NCBI GenBank assembly: GCA_031278815.1
Contig: JAITJS010000044.1
Span: 1 to 34,600, forward strand
DNA length: 34,600 nt
Origin: Treponema sp.
Lineage (GTDB): Bacteria > Spirochaetota > Spirochaetia > Treponematales > Breznakiellaceae
Direction: 5' to 3'
Made by a program: the position numbers and the translations under genes. Under the pieces are notes generated by a model, which was not told the origin of the DNA, did not search any database, and saw only the letters and a program-made list of their open reading frames with translations. Below are positions 32,333 to 34,600 of the stretch, in pieces. The number at the start of each line of letters is the position of its first letter. The first letter of the stretch is position 1.

Positions 32333-33394
32333 TTATTTTGATAAGATCTGATGCAGCTTTTCACCGAGGGCAATGGCTTCTTCGGTAGTGGGCGTGGAAG
32401 TCTGAATGAACAAGCCCTTGCGGCCAAAAAAATCCAGAAGCTTTTTTGAATATTCCGCTAAATCCACCTGGGCGTCGTTGATATGATCCCAGTAATTATG
32501 ACGCAAACACAAAACAGTTTTCCCTGCGGTAGCATCCCGAATCTTCTCCCAGTTCGGTACTTGAGGGATCGTAAAATCGAGACCCCGTAAGCCTGGGGTT
32601 TCCATCATGGTTCCTGCCACATTCTGCACATTTCCACAAGAGTGGATTACAATGCCCCCGACCGCCTCAGAAATCTTGGCATTGTAGGCTACGCCAAATT
32701 CCCGGTACAGGTTGGGCGATAAGAGGGCTGCCGTATCATCACTTACCCGGACCCCCACTTCCCGGGGGATATGCCATACCTCATGGCTTATGCTGTAGAA
32801 ATTCGTAATCCGCTTAAACTGTTCCTGGATGTAGCGAATGGTCGCTTCGGTTACTTTCTCCAAGAGGGCATGGACTTCCTCAGGGTAGGTCAAGGTTGCT
32901 TCAATAAAAGAGGTATAATCCCAGATGAGGGAAGCGGTTACCAAGGGGGAAGGCACATTAACCACCCGCAAAGGGATTGAGGAGTGGCTCTGGAGGTAAT
33001 CCAGGCGTTTCCAGGCATCCTGGTACACCGGGGTACTTACCGGATCCGGTATTTCCAGCTTATACACATCCTCCACATTCTCTTCCCGGATAAGGGGGCT
33101 TATCCAGGGGTCGGCCTCGTCATTCACCTTATACTCACACCCAAAGGCCGCAGCTACAATACCGATGCCCTTATTAGGCTTGATATTGGGAAAGCCGTAA
33201 TCGTACACCCCCTCCCGTTTTGCGGCAAAATCCTCAGCCCACCGTATTTCCGCATCATCGTCATGAAAGAAGTCTTTGGTTGCGCCATGAAAGGGACCTA
33301 CCTCAATGATAAAAGGAACTTCCTCCAGATCTTCAAGCCGCCAGTTTGCAGCGATCAGTTTTTTCTTGGTTTCAATATCCAGTATTTCGCTCAT
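32333..33394 (-). CDS. URO-D/corrinoid methyltransferase-like protein
   Basis: The 353-residue product belongs to the uroporphyrinogen decarboxylase-like superfamily, which also holds the methyltransferases MtaA/MtbA. It contains VIHSCGNVQN and later VLCLRHNYW, fitting the H-x-C...C zinc site of the methyltransferase branch. The arginine and aspartate loop that mark true URO-D near the N-terminus are not seen. It is therefore more likely a cobamide-dependent methyl or demethylation factor than a haem enzyme. ATG 33394 follows AAAAAGGAGATTAG. No corrinoid protein gene lies next to it. The gene ends in the bidirectional terminator. Confidence 0.85.
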   Translation of the reverse strand: MSEILDIETKKKLIAANWRLEDLEEVPFIIEVGPFHGATKDFFHDDDAEIRWAEDFAAKREGVYDYGFPNIKPNKGIGIVAAAFGCEYKVNDEADPWISPLIREENVEDVYKLEIPDPVSTPVYQDAWKRLDYLQSHSSIPLRVVNVPSPLVTASLIWDYTSFIEATLTYPEEVHALLEKVTEATIRYIQEQFKRITNFYSISHEVWHIPREVGVRVSDDTAALLSPNLYREFGVAYNAKISEAVGGIVIHSCGNVQNVAGTMMETPGLRGLDFTIPQVPNWEKIRDATAGKTVLCLRHNYWDHINDAQVDLAEYSKKLLDFFGRKGLFIQTSTPTTEEAIALGEKLHQILSK

Positions 33395-33437
33395 CTAATC
33401 TCCTTTTTCCCCTTTTTCTAAGCTTTATAACGTTTTA

Positions 33438-33467
33438 ATTATTAAGGGCTTATGAAGGATCTGTCAA
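33438..33467 (-). promoter_or_regulatory. Promoter of the URO-D-like gene with an overlapping palindrome
   Basis: TTGACA (33462-33467, minus strand) and AATAAT (33438-33443) are 18 bases apart, 44 bases upstream of the ATG. The 11-mer TTAATTATTAA (33435-33445) is a palindrome over the -10 and could be a repressor site. Confidence 0.55.
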
Positions 33468-33586
33468 GATAAGTACCGATCTGGAACATACATCCCCAAT
33501 ACATTCGAAGGCTCGGCTTTTTTCCTTATCGCTTGCAGGATGGGTAAGTGCTTTTGCCCTGCCACGCCCCTTTACAGAAATGTGGC

Positions 33587-33614
33587 TTTTCACTAGTATA
33601 TAAACCTCTATAAT
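33587..33614 (+). promoter_or_regulatory. Promoter of rpmB
   Basis: TATAAT (33609-33614) is a perfect -10 box, with TTTTCA (33587-33592) 16 bases upstream. The start of transcription would be about 12 bases before the ATG at 33633, just before the ribosome binding site AGGAAGGA. Confidence 0.55.
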
Positions 33615-33632
33615 TAGTAAGGAAGGATCACT

Positions 33633-33824
33633 ATGTCACGTGTATGCGATATTTGCGGAAAACACACCATTACCGGGAACAAGGTAAGTCATGCCAAGAA
33701 CCATACTCGCCGTACCTGGCGGCCCAATTTGGTGAAGGTAAAAACCGAGGTCCAGGGTACAACCTTGACCCTTAAAATCTGCGCCCGCTGTCTCAAGAGC
33801 GATATTATCAAGAAAAAAGTATAA
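33633..33824 (+). CDS. rpmB: 50S ribosomal protein L28
   Basis: The 63-residue product starts [20 protein letters not shown] and continues [14 protein letters not shown], the standard L28 core. It ends with [15 protein letters not shown]. The two CxxC pairs (C5, C8 and C51, C54) place it in the zinc-binding form of L28. The ribosome binding site AGGAAGGATCACT precedes ATG 33633. It is a single-gene unit between two minus-strand genes. Confidence 0.97.
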   Translation: MSRVCDICGKHTITGNKVSHAKNHTRRTWRPNLVKVKTEVQGTTLTLKICARCLKSDIIKKKV

Positions 33825-34070
33825 ACCCTTTGTTTATACTCGGATCCTCGGCAGGGTAAACCAGGTTCCAGTCCCGGGGCAAAGGATTAACCGGTTCCCC
33901 AGGACTGGATATAGTAAGGGAGAGATGCTTTTGAAGGTGCTCCAGGGTATTCGCCTGTCCGTGGTTCCATCAAGGCCGGCTGCCAACCAAAGCCTGCCGG
34001 TACTTGCTATAGGGTACAAGCCCCCGTTTGATGAGGGCGCTGTTGCGGATGTCGGGTATGAGACTATCGC
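33825..34070 (-). pseudogene. Possible decayed coding sequence after the HU-like gene
   Basis: On the minus strand one frame reads DSLIPDIRNSALIKRGLVPY, then a TGA at 33970-33972, and continues TLEHLQKHLSLTISSPGE to LVYPAEDPSI. Codon choice is like real genes here. A second overlapping frame (81 codons, from TTG 34079) is open too. Neither has a ribosome binding site. I read the first as part of a broken gene, but I cannot name it. Confidence 0.3.
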
Positions 34071-34075
34071 GCCGA

Positions 34076-34600
34076 TCAAGCAGCGCCAACGAAATACAGA
34101 CCGATTTCGCTCTTGTCCCCGGCTATCTTCAGCTTCGCGCCTGCGAGCTTCAGGTCCCGGCCCGGAGTGAGGGCCTCGTTGACCGAGCCGGTCTTGATGT
34201 CCGTAACCCAGGTGATGACAGTTCCGCTTAGAACTGCGGCGATGTGCTTTGGCTTTACCTGGGAGACCGCGGAGCGCAGGGCTACACCCAGATGCAGGTT
34301 GATCCTGATTTTGTGCTTCGTGTGGTTAAAGGCTTCGTCCGGGGTGTCGAAGACGCCGCTTATGCTGGGAAAGGGGTTGAACAGTTCCGTATTGACCGTG
34401 CCGCCCTCGGCGATGATATTGTCTATTTTCTCCGTTAAGGCATCTATATTTTTATTCTTTATATCCGAAAAAAGGACCACCACGTTCCGGGTTTCACTCT
34501 GGCTTACCGCAGTGGATGATTTATCAATGATCTCATCCATCACATCAATAGGGACATATCGGGCAAAAGCAGCCCGGGTTTTTACCTGTAATGCTTCAAG
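34076..34600 (-). CDS. HU-like DNA-binding/DUF4469-type protein (partial, 5' end outside window)
   Basis: The frame is open from the right edge to a TGA at 34076. It reads AAFARYVPIDVMDEIIDK, VNTELFNPFPSISGVFDTPD and HKIRINLHLG, the pattern of the N-terminal HU-like domain in DUF4469 proteins. It then shows TGSVNEALTPGRDLKLAGAK and IGLYFVGAA, the beginning of the DUF4469 Ig-like domain. Such proteins end with about 40-50 further residues (a KEPRT-type strand); here the chain stops right after YFVGAA, so the C-terminus looks truncated. Function is unknown; HU-like domains usually bind DNA. Confidence 0.78.
   Translation of the reverse strand, partial: LEALQVKTRAAFARYVPIDVMDEIIDKSSTAVSQSETRNVVVLFSDIKNKNIDALTEKIDNIIAEGGTVNTELFNPFPSISGVFDTPDEAFNHTKHKIRINLHLGVALRSAVSQVKPKHIAAVLSGTVITWVTDIKTGSVNEALTPGRDLKLAGAKLKIAGDKSEIGLYFVGAA

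Noticed and set aside
33834-34079. 81-codon minus-strand ORF after the HU-like gene
   Set aside because: It starts with TTG without a ribosome binding site and resembles no protein; the competing frame has more natural codon use.
1-34600. CRISPR array or defence cluster
   Set aside because: The only regular repeats are the 21-bp units at 20122-20247, which are tandem without spacers; no Cas or known defence genes are present.

Overview
The window looks like chromosome from a GC-moderate spirochaete. A Treponema-type relative of the termite-gut lineages is my best guess. This rests on the style of the exported proteins, the LysM/TPR envelope genes, the short zinc-type L28, the very large CoA-dehydratase activase and the CBS/DRTGG family II pyrophosphatase. 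No 16S or other marker is present, so the placement is inference.

Layout. 1-1170: a prophage remnant on the minus strand. It holds a Mu gpF-type head morphogenesis protein that runs off the left edge and two small membrane ORFs. 1192-2013: a cytidylate-kinase-like protein. 2407-6686: thrC, xylB and xylA in one direction (threonine synthase, then xylose to xylulose-5-phosphate). 6901-10480: an envelope operon of TPR lipoprotein, MltD-type lytic transglycosylase with two LysM repeats, and an exported protein of unknown function. 10499-11839: a small membrane protein, an AT-rich ACT-domain gene that looks imported, and a decayed DeoR regulator. 11874-13556: family II pyrophosphatase. 13950-16646: a minus-strand operon of exported protein, PilZ protein with a receiver-like head, and AEC permease. 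16718-20065: mfd. 20122-20247: five exact-period 21-bp repeats with no assigned function. 20309-23248: an iron/cobalamin-type ABC importer. 23551-24406: an FlK-like thioesterase and a HIT protein whose promoter predicts a nearly leaderless mRNA. 24545-29447: a 1427-residue activase of the 2-hydroxyacyl-CoA dehydratase type and an FmdE protein. 29600-32286: 6-phosphogluconate dehydrogenase and a PfkB sugar kinase. 32333-33394: a URO-D/corrinoid-methyltransferase-like protein. 33633-33824: rpmB. 34076-34600: a partial HU-like/DUF4469-type protein.

How the genes work together. Xylose enters the pentose phosphate pathway through XylA and XylB, and Gnd with the PfkB kinase adds oxidative or sugar-acid metabolism. 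The activase, FmdE, the URO-D-like protein and the B12/iron-type importer fit an anaerobe with radical, corrinoid or metal chemistry, but no dehydratase, corrinoid or formylmethanofuran dehydrogenase subunits lie here. I found no complete new defence or mobile system. The most unusual items are the 21-bp repeat block, the orphan terminator with its GC-rich leader at 23303-23525, the lipoprotein with no normal start codon, the leaderless HIT gene and the decayed genes.
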